Below are positions 36,488-48,639 of a stretch of DNA of 64,000 bases, one piece after another. The notes beneath the pieces were generated by a model. The model was not told where the DNA came from. It searched no databases and saw only the letters and a program-made list of their open reading frames with translations. The stretch covers positions 558,001 through 622,000 of the forward strand of contig JAKULF010000010.1 in NCBI GenBank assembly GCA_022661535.1, written 5' to 3'. The stretch's first letter is position 1, and each line of letters begins with the position of its first letter. A program made the position numbers and the translations under genes. The DNA comes from Eutypa lata. Its lineage: Eukaryota > Ascomycota > Sordariomycetes > Xylariales > Diatrypaceae.

Positions 36488-36763
36488 AAATCTTCGTCAG
36501 TGGGCATGTGGAGGCTGTGTAAGACTATAAGGGAATGTTATATTGGATCGATACGCATTATAAATTTGTTTCATTCTCATGTAGTAATATGCTTTAGTTA
36601 TCATTCGTATTGAAGTCCTTGGCTGTGGTTTCGACATAGAATTGCAATTTCAACATTGTTTACTTGACATGGAGCTCTTCCAATATGGAGGGTTTAGGAT
36701 CTAAAGATAGCGATTTATATGCAAAATGCAACCTCGTAATATCAAGTTCATTCAATCATCCGC

Positions 36764-37700
36764 CTACTGACGCTGCGGCCGGGTCTTCAACATAGTCTCC
36801 CATGCGTTGCCATCCATATTACCAATCTGCTGGGTGGCATCCCCAGACGCCACAGCTATATCGACTCCGATCGCCGGGCCACCGTCTCCCACGTTACCAA
36901 TATTTCCAACTTGTTGAATCGCCCGCTCTAGTGCCTTGACACTTCTGACATTGATGCCCCGTAAATTCTTTGTCTCCTCAGCTGCGCTCTTGCATACCTG
37001 TAAGCACTGCTTTAGCGCTATGTCGTGGTTACTCAAGATGCCGAGGACGATCTGCAGGTCCTGCGGAGTCACGTTGATGCCAGAGACGGCCAACATGTGC
37101 CTTGCTATCTCCAGCCCTTCGACCTGTCCGGCTGACTGGGCCACGAATGTCGTGATTGCTTCCTGGAGCTCTTGGATCGCAGCGCCGTACCCATGTATGC
37201 CTGTGCTACAAGAAGTCAACAATTGTATTATGCGTGGCCTAGGGATTGGATACACCCTACATGGTAGCGTGCTGTAGCGCAATCGCCAGGGTCAACTTGT
37301 ATACCTCAAGGTTGCTCTTGAACAGACTGATCTCCTTGTCGTTGAAATACACCCGAAGCCTGTCTCTCTTGCTCACTTTATCCTCGTCCGAGTGTGATAT
37401 GATCTCTTGGAGCAGTGAGGTGAATTTGTCGCAGCTTTTCTGGCACCCCTGAAAGACAGGCTCTAGATCCTTATATGCAGCACGCTGGTTCGGCGAGGAA
37501 TTATTTTCGGTTGCTTTTTCGAGTTCGGTTTTTAAGGACGTGAGGACTACTTGGAAGGTGTGAATGCCATTGAGTCATTCGCGTAGTGTCTGAGGTACGT
37601 TGACCCACGAGTTGATCACGTCGTGCAGTCTCTGAATACTTGTAAATAGAGTGCCCGCAAAGCAAACCGCCCCCGACGCGATTCCAACAACCTCGGCCAT
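36764..37700 (-). pseudogene. PigL_N-domain protein gene with one in-frame stop
   Basis: Two exons (37700-37261 and 37205-36764) with a 55-nt GT-AG intron encode 293 codons. The N-terminus, MAEVVGIASGAVCFAGTLF, and segments such as LEPVFQGCQKSCDKF and RDRLRVYFNDKEISLFKSNL match the PigL_N domain (PF17111), found in fungi at the front of NLR-like and ankyrin proteins or as a stand-alone helical protein. A TGA at 37577-37575 (codon 42, ...QTLRE*LNG) interrupts an otherwise open frame. A single C-to-T or G-to-A change would create it. So the allele is either newly inactivated, a sequencing error, or read through. The C-terminal exon has a Gly/Asp-rich tail. It points away from the NACHT/HET locus, with 329 bases between the two starts, suggesting a shared promoter. 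A ligand or partner is unknown. Confidence 0.65.
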
Positions 37701-38029
37701 AGTGATACGGTGGTATAATCAAGGCTCACAACAAGCGTATGTTTACCGATTTTTGAGGGCCTCTCAAAGAGGATGCTGGATTTTGGAGAGTTGGGTTGAG
37801 TCTTGCTGGCAAAGAGGAGCGACTACGTAGTATTCGACCTCAGCCACGATATTTGTTGATTGGCCGGATGCAGCTGTGATCCGCACATGCCTATTGAGGT
37901 CACTTCAAGTATGTGGTGTTCCGTTATCAGTGAGCTCGATGCCCAAACCTCTACTTTCCACCACACAGTCTCGCCTTAATCAACGCAGCGAACAGCTACT
38001 CCCCATATAAACCTTATACCCCTTTAGAT
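37701..38029. other. divergent promoter spacer
   Basis: The 329 bases between the starts of the PigL_N gene (minus) and the NACHT locus (plus) probably hold both promoters. No distinct motif was assigned. Confidence 0.5.
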
Positions 38030-41000
38030 ATGTGTGCTGGATCCATGGACGAACTTGCACAGAACATAATAGGATCTGCTTTGAACCATGCTCCTGCTAC
38101 TCTTCATCAAAGCGATGGAGGTATAACGAATCAGGATTTGCCAAGAATTGCCATTGCGACCGGGTGGTCAATCCAGCATGTTGGACATAACATATACAAT
38201 GATGGAGACGCAGCTACCAGACAAAACCGCGACTACGATACTGTTCTAGAATGGCTTGCTCCCTTTAAGCAAGTTACAAGTCTGGAGAGAGATATTCATC
38301 AACGAGTGACGGATGCACAGGCCGCAGATACTGGCCAATGGTTCATTAACGGCAAGCCTCTCCACCGCTGGCTCTGTGGTGCTAGCAGCTTCTTGTGGCT
38401 CTACGGAAGTAGTAAGTTGAGCCTCCAGCCTTAGGTTCACCATAGCCTGTACTGACAGATCTACAAAGTGGGTTGCGGGAAGACAGTTCTCTTCACTATG
38501 GCAATTGATGCAGCAAAGGGCCAAAGCAACAGTCGACTGCTTTGGTTCTATTGCATGTCCCGAGACCCTTCTTGCCAGCCTCCTAGCTCAACTTTGCCGA
38601 CGACCTAATGTACCGCAGCCCATAGAGAGTCTCTTCAACCTGTGCAAACAAGCTTACCCACCCACGAGTCCATCCCTAACAGTTCTGAAGGGCACCTTTG
38701 AAGCTATGGTCCGATCCATAACTAGTAAAAAGAACGATCAACCAGAACAACGAGTGTTCCTACTTTTGGACGGATTGGATGAGATCAAGTACGGAGAAAG
38801 GGAGGAGGTATTTCAATTGGTCATTGAGTTGCGAAAAAAGAACATACCCGGGCTGCAGCTTCTCGTAGCAAGCAGAGATCAAGCAGATATACGAAGCGTC
38901 TTCGCAAATTGGGAGCCCATTCCCATTAAGACGCACCTCGTGAAGGCTGACATCGAGCGCTTCGTAGCCAGCGCAATTGAAGCTAGCAATAGCTTACGGT
39001 CTATCCCGAATCATACAAAAGAAGCTATAATAGAGAGACTATCAAGTGAGGAAAAGGGGGTAATTCCAGGCAACGGAATGCAAGTTGAGCCAAATGCTTC
39101 CATGATGAGTGAATCCGCTGACATGAAGCTTATGCCTACTTCCATCCAGGTTTCGCTGGGCTTTCCTCCAGGTGCAGGCTATTAAAAGTCTCATATTGCC
39201 CAGCTACCCCGATATGGCAGATGAGATGGTTAAAGAAACGCTTGGTAACCTACCCAAGGATCTCGACGATACGTACTGCAAGATGCTGCGCGACATCCCC
39301 AGAATATTGCGCGTTAATGTACAAAGGGCCTTAGCCTGGCTCGTGTTTTCAGCCCGCCGAATGTACATCGAAGAGATCGCAGATGCATGCTGTATATTAG
39401 ACCCGACAATTGAGACAGTCCTCAAACCAAGCGGCCGGCTCAGCCCGTATGACTTGTATAAAGTTCTCAATGACCTCGTCATGATAGACCCTCCGGATAT
39501 ACCACAATCGGGCCTAATTGAACCCGGAAAATATTACATCATCCTTTCCCATGCCTCTCTTAGCGAGTTCTTGCAGCGGCTCACCACTTCCGGGCCATCA
39601 GATATACGGTCCTTTGCGTTGCGGGAGGAAGAGGCCCACTTAATGATAGCGGAAGCTTGTCTCAGATACCTGTTCCGGTTCAACAGCCATGACAAAAGGC
39701 ATGCCAAGTTTCCGCTTAGAAGATACGCTTGGTATAACTGGGATAAGCACGTCCTCCTTGATCCAGGAAGAGATCTTTCATCAGAGCCGAACGAAATGCT
39801 ACGTGTCAAAGCAGTGAAACTTTATAATGCCTTGCTGTTCAAGTATGGCATAAATCATACAGTTCGCAGCTTTATAATAACACTAAGCGGAATCGTGGTA
39901 AACTACATGTTGAAACAGTTAGTCTACGGGGCGTAATCCAGGTAGACGCTTACGAAGAAGCTATAGTTCGCGTCAGCCATTGGTTAGAGCCTGATCAGGT
40001 TCAGACGCTGCTTGATGCGATCAATGTCCCATATTTTCTTCTAGAGTACGACGAGTTCTGCCTAGAGAAGACAGTAGACGACCAACAGGATTTTAACTAC
40101 CAGGAATTGTAATCAGAGGATAGTATCAGGTTGCTCGAGATCCTGCCATCGCTTGCACCGGAGACCCCCATCAGGTGCCGTCTTTTAACGGCAATATTAG
40201 GAACCGCCCAGCCTTATGCAGCATTATCATATGCTTGGGGACCAGATGACTTGGAAACGGAGATTCATGTTGCGGGAAGCTCAGTACTCATCTCGAATAG
40301 GAGCTAGGCTAAATTCCCGTCAATTATACGCTCTCGTAGCGAAGACAGCAATATTGCCGTGTGGATTGACTATCTTTGCGTAGACTAGTATGACTACCAC
40401 GAAATAAACACACAGGTTTGCTTGATGGGGAGAATTTTCAGACAAGCACGAGAGGTCATCGTAGGTACCGAGACTGTGGATGATAACGCCTCCGCGGAGC
40501 GTGGACTTGCACATTTAGTTAACCTAGGTAGCAACTAATGTCGGTGATTTAGCTAGGGAGTCGGTTAACGAAACCAATCGGAGGCGGATAGGGAATTTCG
40601 TGCGAGATATTGGCCAGAACAATGAGTGGCCCTTGGTCACTATTCCTTTCAAAAGCAGGTGGTGGACCCGTGTTTGGTTCGCTCAGGATATAGTCTGCGC
40701 CAGTAACGCTGTGGTCTTTTAGGATCCCATTCTGTCCCGTTCAGAATTGTCGAGAAAGCATTGCAGGAGCTCAGCTTCATGAAGGATGATCCAGAGGGTC
40801 TAGAGGCGCCTATCTCCGGGTTTACGTCGGAACCAGGATGGTTAGCGGCAGAGGGCATAGTGCAGAGTCGTCAGGAGCTCAGAGCCCGTGGAAAGCTCGA
40901 ATTGCCCATCCTCCTATGGCGCTTCCGCCGCTCCGGATGCACTGATCCGAGAGATAGGATATATGCTTATCTTACTCTATGCGACTACGTGGGTCTCGAA

Positions 41001-41878
41001 ATTGACTACGAACTTTCGTGCAAACGAGTGTTTCTAGATGTATCACGGTGTATCATGAGGAGGGAGGAGAGTTATGAAGTTCTGTCGTTACGATCAACAT
41101 TCGCTAGCGTCGAGAAAACAAACTCATGGGCACCGGATTATGGTCGTACTGGTCTGACCGCCCGTCTGCCGCTGTACTTGGGCGTCTTTGATCCCCAATA
41201 CGATAAACATCTGTACTGCGCATCAGGGCAGTTCCAAAGTCCCCACATAGTCACCAACTCCGAAGCAGGACCAGATACCTTGGCAGTGAATGGATGGATG
41301 GTTGACGCCATAGAGTCAGTCAGTGATGAGGCGATGAAAATGGAAACAGTCCAAGCACTACGCCAAATGCGCGATATTGTCAGGCAGTACCAAGAGGCCA
41401 TCGGTATAGATTCCCGGGCTCCGGACGCCGTAGATTCCCGATGGAGAATTCTACTTGCCAACCAATTTCCACTCGGTCAGAAACTAGACCACCTAACACG
41501 CAACGGGATGCGGATTCCTCCGTCGGATATCGAGGACGAGGAGCGCCTTCTTGCTCATGGGGAATCTATACCGATTAAATTGCTGATTGGTCGACGGGTT
41601 ATGGTCACTCACGGCGGCCGGATTGGCCTTGCGCCAGAGGAGGCGAAGCCGATGGCCAAAGTCGTTTTGCTGCCAGGGGTTGCTGTGCCTTACATACTTA
41701 GGGATCATTCCTCAGAGAACTTTACCTTTGTAGGCGAGTGGTAAGACATCCTAGAGTTACCCATCCAACTGGAGTTCCTTTAGGCTGACGATTGAAACTA
41801 GTTATCTTCATGAATGTAGTAAGTATGGATGGAGAGCTGGTTCCGGGTGAGCCAATGTCTGCGATGTTAATATTGTGA
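38030..41878 (+). pseudogene. NACHT NTPase remnant continuing into HET remnant
   Basis: The first part (from 38030) has an NLR-type lead-in (LERDIHQRVTDAQAADTGQW) and a Walker A motif GSMGCGKT, made by joining 38030-38413 to about 38470 across a short intron. A Walker B-like block, RVFLLLDGLDEI, lies near 38753, followed by a winged-helix region (LPKDLDDTYCKMLRDIP...HASLSEFL). From about 39906 a different frame runs into a HET domain (YAALSYAWG near 40220; VWIDYLCVD near 40359; DPRDRIYAYL near 40947; C-terminal MVTHGGRIGLAP). Damage: frame shifts near 38540-38580, 39060-39180, 39890, 40540-40740 and 41820, and in-frame stops at 40110, 40305, 40386 and 40536. At least two of these stops fit CAA or CAG to TAA or TAG. 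The NACHT-then-HET order is unusual; it may be a fusion or two abutting genes. Inactive. Confidence 0.7.
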
Positions 41879-42564
41879 GCATAATTGAGAAACTGGACTG
41901 TCTTAATTCTTCCTAGCGTGTTTAAAAGTACATTGGTGTGCAGGATCTACACAATGAAGCAGGACATCCCTATAAGTACGGTTAGATAATACGGAGACTT
42001 CTTGGTCGGTATATCGAGCAAGCCTGAACTACAGTGACTCGTACACGGAATACAAGATATCAATTAAGAAATCATTATTCGGTGAATACGGCCGTAGTAA
42101 CATATCATATTACAACAGCTCCACGACACTGCCTGAAATAGTGGTATACGTTTGGGGAGTTTAGAGAGGTGTATATCGTAGTATATACCAAAATTAGAAA
42201 GAAAATAACGTCACTGGAAACTATACGGGATACCTTATATTGCTACTTCATTATTTATCTGGTGTATGGTTAATTGTACGTATCCGCCATTGGAGGTCAA
42301 TGAAATATAAGGTATCAAGTTGTTTTCCAGAGATTCGGGGTAGTAAACTTAGTTCAAAAGGGGCTAGGGCGAGACATAGTATATAAGTGAAGATATTCTG
42401 TACTAAATGAATATTTGGAAGGGACACATTTTCATCAATTATCATGTTAAAATTGAACACACTAGTACTTATATCCTATTAAGCGCACACACACTTCCGT
42501 TCACCCCTGGAAATTTTCATCCTGATTTTAGTCCCAGCAATAAAACAACCCCAGGAGAAGTTTC
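41879..42564. other. intergenic spacer between convergent loci
   Basis: AT-rich 3' flank between the HET remnant and the rhamnosidase gene. No feature recognised. Confidence 0.5.
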
Positions 42565-45171
42565 TCACGACATTTTGTAATCCGGGTCATGAAACTCGTA
42601 ACTTCCCGACCCAACCTCAGTTGACTCATCACTATTAGGTAGCGTAACCGTAGCGCGAGTATTAGGCGGGACCGAGACCTCCAAATGGAAGCCATCATCG
42701 GCAACCTCCCACCGCGACGAAACCTCGCCATAGGGACTAACGAACTTAGCCTCGGCACTCGTGATATCACCACCAGGAATAGGGGCAATAGCAATCTTCT
42801 TCCACCCGGGCGCTGCTGGCGCCAGCCCCCCAATCACCTGGTGCATCCAATCAGCGACAGCGCCAAAGGCGTAGTGGTTGAAACTCGTCATGCCGCTATC
42901 GTTGGTCGTGCCGTCAGGTAGCAGGCTATCCCAGCGCTCCCATGTAGTGGTGGCGTTCATGACGACCTGGTACAGCCACGAAGGGACCTTGGTCTGCAGC
43001 AGCATGGCGTAGAAGTCGTCTGTCGCGTTCAAGTCGCGCAGCGCGAAGCCCAGTTGCGGCGTCCCCGCGAATCCCGTCCCTACCAGGTAGTCGTTGTCCG
43101 CGATGATAGTCCGCAGGATCTCACCGGCGCTGGCGCGCTTCTCGGGTGTGGGGAAAAGGTTGAAGGATATGGCGAGCGCGTAGGCGGTCTGCGTGCGGTT
43201 CTCGAACTCGCCTGTGGAGTTGAGCCAGGAGTCTTGAAATTGAGTTCTCAGGTCCGCGTGTTGGCTTAGGTACTTCTCGGAGAGGGTATCGTCTCCGAGG
43301 GTGAGCGCTGCTTCGGAGAGAATCTGGGTCATGCGGACTAAGTATGCGTCGGCGACCAAGTGACTCGCGGTGGTCGCTTGCCCAGGATCGGCGGGCGGTG
43401 ATTTCGGATCCAGCCAGTCGCCGAACTGGAAAGACGAGCGGTTCCAGAGCCCGGCGTCGTTTCGCGGGATGCCGGTATCGATCCATGCTTGGGCCTGAGG
43501 GTACTGTTCTTCGAGCATGACGAGGTCGCCGAAGGCCTGGTAGAGGTTCCAGGGATTGCCGACAGCTACGTCGCCCCAGACGGCCGTGGGGTTGCTGGCT
43601 CCGTCAGTGGGTACCATGGGGATATATTCCGGCGGGATCATGCTTCCGTTTCGTTGCATCTCCGACCAGACGTCGCGATGCCATCCGCGCCAGAATCCCG
43701 CCGTGTTGTAAAGGTAGTTTGCCGTCGGTCCGAACGCGTGCGCGTCGCCCGTCCATCCTAAACGTTCATCGCGCTGTGGACAGTCTGTGGGGACCGAGAG
43801 GAAGTTGCCTTTCATGGACCAACGCACGTTTGCGTGGAACTGGTTGAGTAGCTCGTTCGAGGTTTCCAACCAACCGGTTTGTTCCATATCACTGTGTACC
43901 ACTATCGCCTTGAGGGAATCCAAAGTGAGTTCAGTCTCTTCAGGCCACCCATCAACCTGGACAAATCTAAATCCGTGGTATGTGAACCTGGGTTCCCAGC
44001 TCTGTACGCCGTTTCCGTGAAGGATGATGGAATCCGCTTGCCTGGCGGTTCTCAGGGGCCCAAGTGCAAGCTCACCATCCACAAGCACTTCTGCGTGGTG
44101 GAATGTGACATTCGTACCCGCTGGCCCCTCAACGGTCACATGAAGCCAACCAACGAGGTTCTGACCGAAGTCGACCAGAGTCTTGTTGGAGGCTGACTTG
44201 AGGATTTCCTTGGCGCTTATTTCTTCTGTCTTCCTGATTGGTTCTCCGTCGAGCGGAATGAGTTCACCCTTGGGGGGGTCTAGTTCCTTGACAGAAATCC
44301 AATCGCTTGCATCGAAGGAAGGGGTAGACCAGCCATCAACCCCTGCTTCTACCCGAGAATCGTACTGTTCGCCATCGTATATATCTGATGTCAGGATAGG
44401 ACTCGAGCTCGCCTGCCATGAAAGATCTGTCTTCACTTGGACAGAGCTTCCATCCTGAAGAGTAACCTTCAATAGCGCCAGAACCCCGAGGGTATCTCCC
44501 CAGACGTTGCGCGAGTAGTCAAAGCCTATACGGCCAACATACCATCCCTCACCAACCGTGACACCAATCGCATTGTCTCCATCTTTAACCAGGTCCGTGA
44601 CATCGTAGGTGTCGTAGACATGCCTGTTATTATAAGACTGCCATCCGGGGGAGAGCACCTGATCGCCAACTCTATTTCCGTTAATCTCGGCCTCGTAGAG
44701 TCCGAGAGCCGTGATGTACAGCCGGGCAGATGCAATCTCTGACTCCACATCGAATGCCTTCCTGAAAAGAGTCGGCCTCTTTGGCTTATCACGCTCCGTC
44801 TCATTATCAGCTGCTATGGGCACGGCACCAGACCAGTCATCGGAGTCCAGGAGTCCCGTCTCGACGGTAACCCAGTCCGACCACGGTGTTGAGGCTTGGT
44901 CCGCCCCTCCGTGGGCCCGAGCTCGGACACTGGCCTGCTCGGTGGCCGAGAGGGGGTCTTCGGGCCACGGCACCAGAACAGACTCGGGCGAGTCTTGGCT
45001 ATACGTATGACTATCGCCATCTGACCCACGTCGAACCTCGAGCTCATAGGCGGACTGCTCCCACTCCGAAGCATTGCCTGCGAACCGCCAGGAGATGCGC
45101 GGCTTCGTCTCGGCGATGCCAAGAGCCTGGCGGTGGTGTTCGAATGTCACTTGGGATATAGAGACAGCCAT
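42565..45171 (-). CDS. GH78 alpha-L-rhamnosidase
   Basis: An intronless 868-residue enzyme. ATG at 45171 (MAVSISQVTFEHHRQA) is preferred over 45216 because the family starts with this short lead before FEHH. Order of parts: N-terminal beta domain (to about residue 110), Bac_rhamnosid_N lectin-like domain (about 135-300), a beta linker domain, the (alpha/alpha)6 barrel from about 430, and a C-terminal beta domain from about 770. The signature RDERLGWTGD lies at 467-476, containing conserved acidic residues of the GH78 active site. The enzyme hydrolyses terminal alpha-L-rhamnose from flavonoid glycosides, saponins or pectin fragments with inversion. No signal peptide is visible, so it probably acts inside the cell on imported rhamnosides. 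Length and domain order are complete. The nearest upstream gene is the Zn2Cys6 factor, 3.5 kb away and divergent. Confidence 0.9.
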   Translation of the reverse strand: MAVSISQVTFEHHRQALGIAETKPRISWRFAGNASEWEQSAYELEVRRGSDGDSHTYSQDSPESVLVPWPEDPLSATEQASVRARAHGGADQASTPWSDWVTVETGLLDSDDWSGAVPIAADNETERDKPKRPTLFRKAFDVESEIASARLYITALGLYEAEINGNRVGDQVLSPGWQSYNNRHVYDTYDVTDLVKDGDNAIGVTVGEGWYVGRIGFDYSRNVWGDTLGVLALLKVTLQDGSSVQVKTDLSWQASSSPILTSDIYDGEQYDSRVEAGVDGWSTPSFDASDWISVKELDPPKGELIPLDGEPIRKTEEISAKEILKSASNKTLVDFGQNLVGWLHVTVEGPAGTNVTFHHAEVLVDGELALGPLRTARQADSIILHGNGVQSWEPRFTYHGFRFVQVDGWPEETELTLDSLKAIVVHSDMEQTGWLETSNELLNQFHANVRWSMKGNFLSVPTDCPQRDERLGWTGDAHAFGPTANYLYNTAGFWRGWHRDVWSEMQRNGSMIPPEYIPMVPTDGASNPTAVWGDVAVGNPWNLYQAFGDLVMLEEQYPQAQAWIDTGIPRNDAGLWNRSSFQFGDWLDPKSPPADPGQATTASHLVADAYLVRMTQILSEAALTLGDDTLSEKYLSQHADLRTQFQDSWLNSTGEFENRTQTAYALAISFNLFPTPEKRASAGEILRTIIADNDYLVGTGFAGTPQLGFALRDLNATDDFYAMLLQTKVPSWLYQVVMNATTTWERWDSLLPDGTTNDSGMTSFNHYAFGAVADWMHQVIGGLAPAAPGWKKIAIAPIPGGDITSAEAKFVSPYGEVSSRWEVADDGFHLEVSVPPNTRATVTLPNSDESTEVGSGSYEFHDPDYKMS

Positions 45172-46809
45172 TGTGACGTGCTTACAAGGAGTGACTTTCT
45201 GGCCCGCCATGATCATGGTTACCTCGTCAATTAATATATATCCAATTTCGCTCCAAAACGTCTTATGATGATCACGGTCTTCTCGGGGTTGTTATGGCCC
45301 GTCGGGGGCGATGCCCTCTTTGAGGTTGCACTGCCGCCCTAGTTCTGCACGAGCAGCAATAGTATAGATGCAATTTCGTATATTCGTATAGTCGGGTTCT
45401 CCAGGGCTGCTCATTGGTCTATTTTCGCTATATCCAATCCGATGGGAGATGGGCGCAGGCAATTGGGGATCTTCTCGGGCCTCATTGACCCGTACTGCTT
45501 GTAGATATTTCCTTTTGATTATTCATATTTGCCAGTTATTGTCACCTGCCTATGAATCATGACGTGCAGTGAAAGGCCTCGAGTACCGTGATGTGCAGTT
45601 GTAGTGTCCCGTCATTGGATGTCTGTCTGTCTCCTCGTGCGGGGAGGTCATGCAGATGCATCGGAGGATGCAAGGTTCGGGGATACAACCTTGCATCTAA
45701 GATTTTACACTACCCCGGATTCTAAACTCCACCTCGGTACTTAGAGTTCATTGCAAACGGCTAGATGAATTTAAGCGGCGTAAGTCAAACGCCAACCCAA
45801 AATATGGCATAATAGCGTACCCGGCTTCTTAGTTAGGTTGGGTTGGGTCGGAGATCCTCCACCTTTTGCATGTTGGAACTACGCTCCAATGCGGGGAGAT
45901 ATCGTGATCACGTAAAACTTGGTTAAGCCCTTGGAGAGAACCTGCAGATCAGACCCAATGAAATATTGGGGTAGGTTGAAAACTCGGTATATAGTCGTTA
46001 CGAGCATCGGTAGTGGGAGGACTATCAAACTAGACTTGCCAAGCCGGCCAAGGACCCCGGGAGTCAAGTACATAGGGTATAGGTAATCGTCCCAAACTGG
46101 CAACTCCAAAGTTCGTTATGATCGCCTCGTTGAGATTAGGCAGTGTCTGATTTAGCATCATGTATCTAGTTGTTCACAATATTATTTACACTGATCGGTC
46201 ATTCTTCGCGGGCACATAGTAATATGTCATGGTATAAGGCACAGCTAAAAAGGCTGTTCGCTCACGAGCCCCAACTTCGTAATGCCAGGCCAAATACAGA
46301 GAAGTGCGGAGAAAGAAGATATCTATGATCCTACTAGTTTCAGTAACATATTCATGAGTGCAACCTTGTTAATTCTGCAAGACAAAATTATCATATCCTT
46401 CTTCTTGAACTAGATCATACGTACCTAACCATACCCAGTTGCTGTCCCCTAAGTAGCGTTTACAAGACTAGCGAAAACTATGTTCTATAATGCAGCTTAG
46501 TAGAGCAATATATCCCAACGACGGCCTCTTCTCCAGGGACATGCAATTTAATAACCAAGGCAACGAGTCGGCTGAAGTTCGAGCTCTGATCAATGGGGCT
46601 GAGACAGAGAGTCTATAGGTGTTTTCGTTCGGCCAAACGCAGTTCTTGTAAGTATGTTTGCCTTGGTAGTTGATTGTTTCTGTGTTATGGTGTAGAGTGA
46701 GAGAAGATGATGTTCCAATATATCACTCTGGATAGGGTATATAACTGAAGCTTAGACGTGGTTCTGGTGCCTACCCTCAAACGGCCTAGTTCGGAAAATG
46801 GAAGGGGGC

Positions 46810-46810
<1 letters not shown>

Positions 46811-46838
<28 letters not shown>
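46811..46838 (+). repeat. (TG)14 microsatellite
   Basis: An uninterrupted TG dinucleotide run of about 28 bases. Confidence 0.9.
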
Positions 46839-46841
<3 letters not shown>

Positions 46842-47392
46842 TTAAAGGACGAGGGTCAAATATGTCGTACCACAATTACACTCTAGTTTACTATACTCGT
46901 CACATTGTGTTATCATACACAGAACAATCTTAGCGAAAAGTTTAGTGACACCTGGGGTTCTGGTTATAGAAATTGGTGTGAATATATGATTTATCTCTGC
47001 CCATCTAGGAACGGCTGTGAACGACATCGCGAAACATTCCTACACATAATTGAACCTTGGGCGCTACATGAGAAATACGTTAATATATAATACATACTTG
47101 CGATTTATTTAACAGTCTCGTGTGATGTGTTACTTATACATATCAACTATATATAACGGGCCTTATGATTATATTATCCATAGCTAATGTAAGGAATCGC
47201 TGGATGACGCGGTGGAATATAACACATATACTGTCATAAGTAGATGTTGGAATGATCGTATTGATTATTCAAAATCCCACCACCATAACTCTCATAGACG
47301 CTACGAGACTAACCCCTCCACATCCCGTCTTTCCTTTCTTCTGGAACAATCCCCTGCCCGATAATTTTCACGATTCTGGCGACTATTAGCAA

Positions 47393-48173
47393 AGAGCAAA
47401 ATAGTTGTATTGATGGTCCGATATAGACCTACATTTGGGGCAAGCTTTATTTGCAGGGTGGCTATTACCACAACTATTACATCGAGGGGAATGAGATGTA
47501 TCATAGCCGTCGCGGCCAAAATTCATGACTGGCTTCATATCGCTTTGCATTTTGGCTTGCTGGAATGAACGGATGAGACTCCTGATATTTCGTACAATGT
47601 CCTTCTTTACCGATGGAAGCAGATACTGGATACAGTTTCAACAAGGTAGTTAAGGACCTGAACAAGAAAGAAGAAAAAAAGATCGTTTCATACGTGTGGA
47701 ATTTAGGAAGTCGGGGTTATTAAATAGCTGACACCTCCTCCGGAGATCATCGGATCGCAATCCATTACTTTCATCGGCAAACACCTTCTGATAATTAAGT
47801 GCTCAGAGTTCCTGTCGGTTCTAGTACCCGGCGAATAGGGGACGAGGGCGGGTGATTCCGGTGCATAGATCTGTCTGAGGGCGCTGGTAGATTGCAACCT
47901 GCCGTTTAGTAGCGGCCCTACAAAGAAGAGACACACTCCCTTGCTAGATAAGTAGACAATCTCGTTAATAACACATGTTCTAGCCTATATAATATCTAGG
48001 TAGCCTGGTAATAACCGCGCGATCGGTACAACCCATACCAAGGCAAAATCTCCGAAAACATCAGCTGCTATTAATAGATTTCGCTGACTCCGAATTTGGA
48101 CCCATATTATGTAATCACTTAAATCCGGTATAACATTCAGGGGTAGGACTTCGAAACCTTCTGTGGAGAGCAT
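47393..48173 (-). pseudogene. possible decayed zinc-finger gene relic
   Basis: Three minus-strand open segments lie in line (about 48173-47985, 47936-47703 and 47640-47393). The last reads RSFQQAKMQSDMKP and then a C-x2-C-x9-C-x2-C finger (CNSC...CPKC) before two adjacent stops. The pattern resembles RanBP2-type fingers of uncharacterised fungal proteins. The first two segments have no recognised family, and joining all three is a guess. It may be a pseudogene or chance. Confidence 0.25.
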
Positions 48174-48639
48174 GATAGGGTCTTGTAAGTCCGGTTTAAA
48201 GGATTCTAGTTAGCACGGAATTCATTTCGGAGTCACCACCGAGGGAGAATCAAGGCCTTTGTTGATAATAGACTTGGTAGACTACCCGAGGATAATGCTA
48301 TGATTAGACAGTGAGCGGGGCGGACTCGGCGGTCCATCCAGACTATCATACTATCAGCCCTAAACCTCAAGGATTGATCATTAGCGTCGATTAGAGAATT
48401 ACATGCGTAATAATAACTAAGGGGTCTATCCTATAAATGCAGTTATAATTGCCATTCTTTCTACGCGAGGGATGACGAATGTCGCGTGCCGCCTAGACAG
48501 CTAGTTGTGTTCTTCATTCCTGCCGACTTCGAAAATTCCAATATCCATTTAACAATGACGATGCGTCAGTCCGCTGCCAACGTGCATTTCTAACTATAAT
48601 AAGTTACATACCTAAGTAGTTAACTAGGTGGTTACAAAG

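Larger units (their letters stand above)
45172..48639. other. long intergenic region with gene relics
   Basis: About 3.5 kb between the divergent rhamnosidase and Zn2Cys6 genes. Minus-strand relics at 47393-48173 look coding, including CNSCGNSHPANKACPKC near 47430-47485, a C-x2-C-x9-C-x2-C pattern similar to RanBP2-type zinc fingers, but stops and frame changes break them. A (TG)n microsatellite lies at 46811. The remainder is featureless. Confidence 0.4.
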
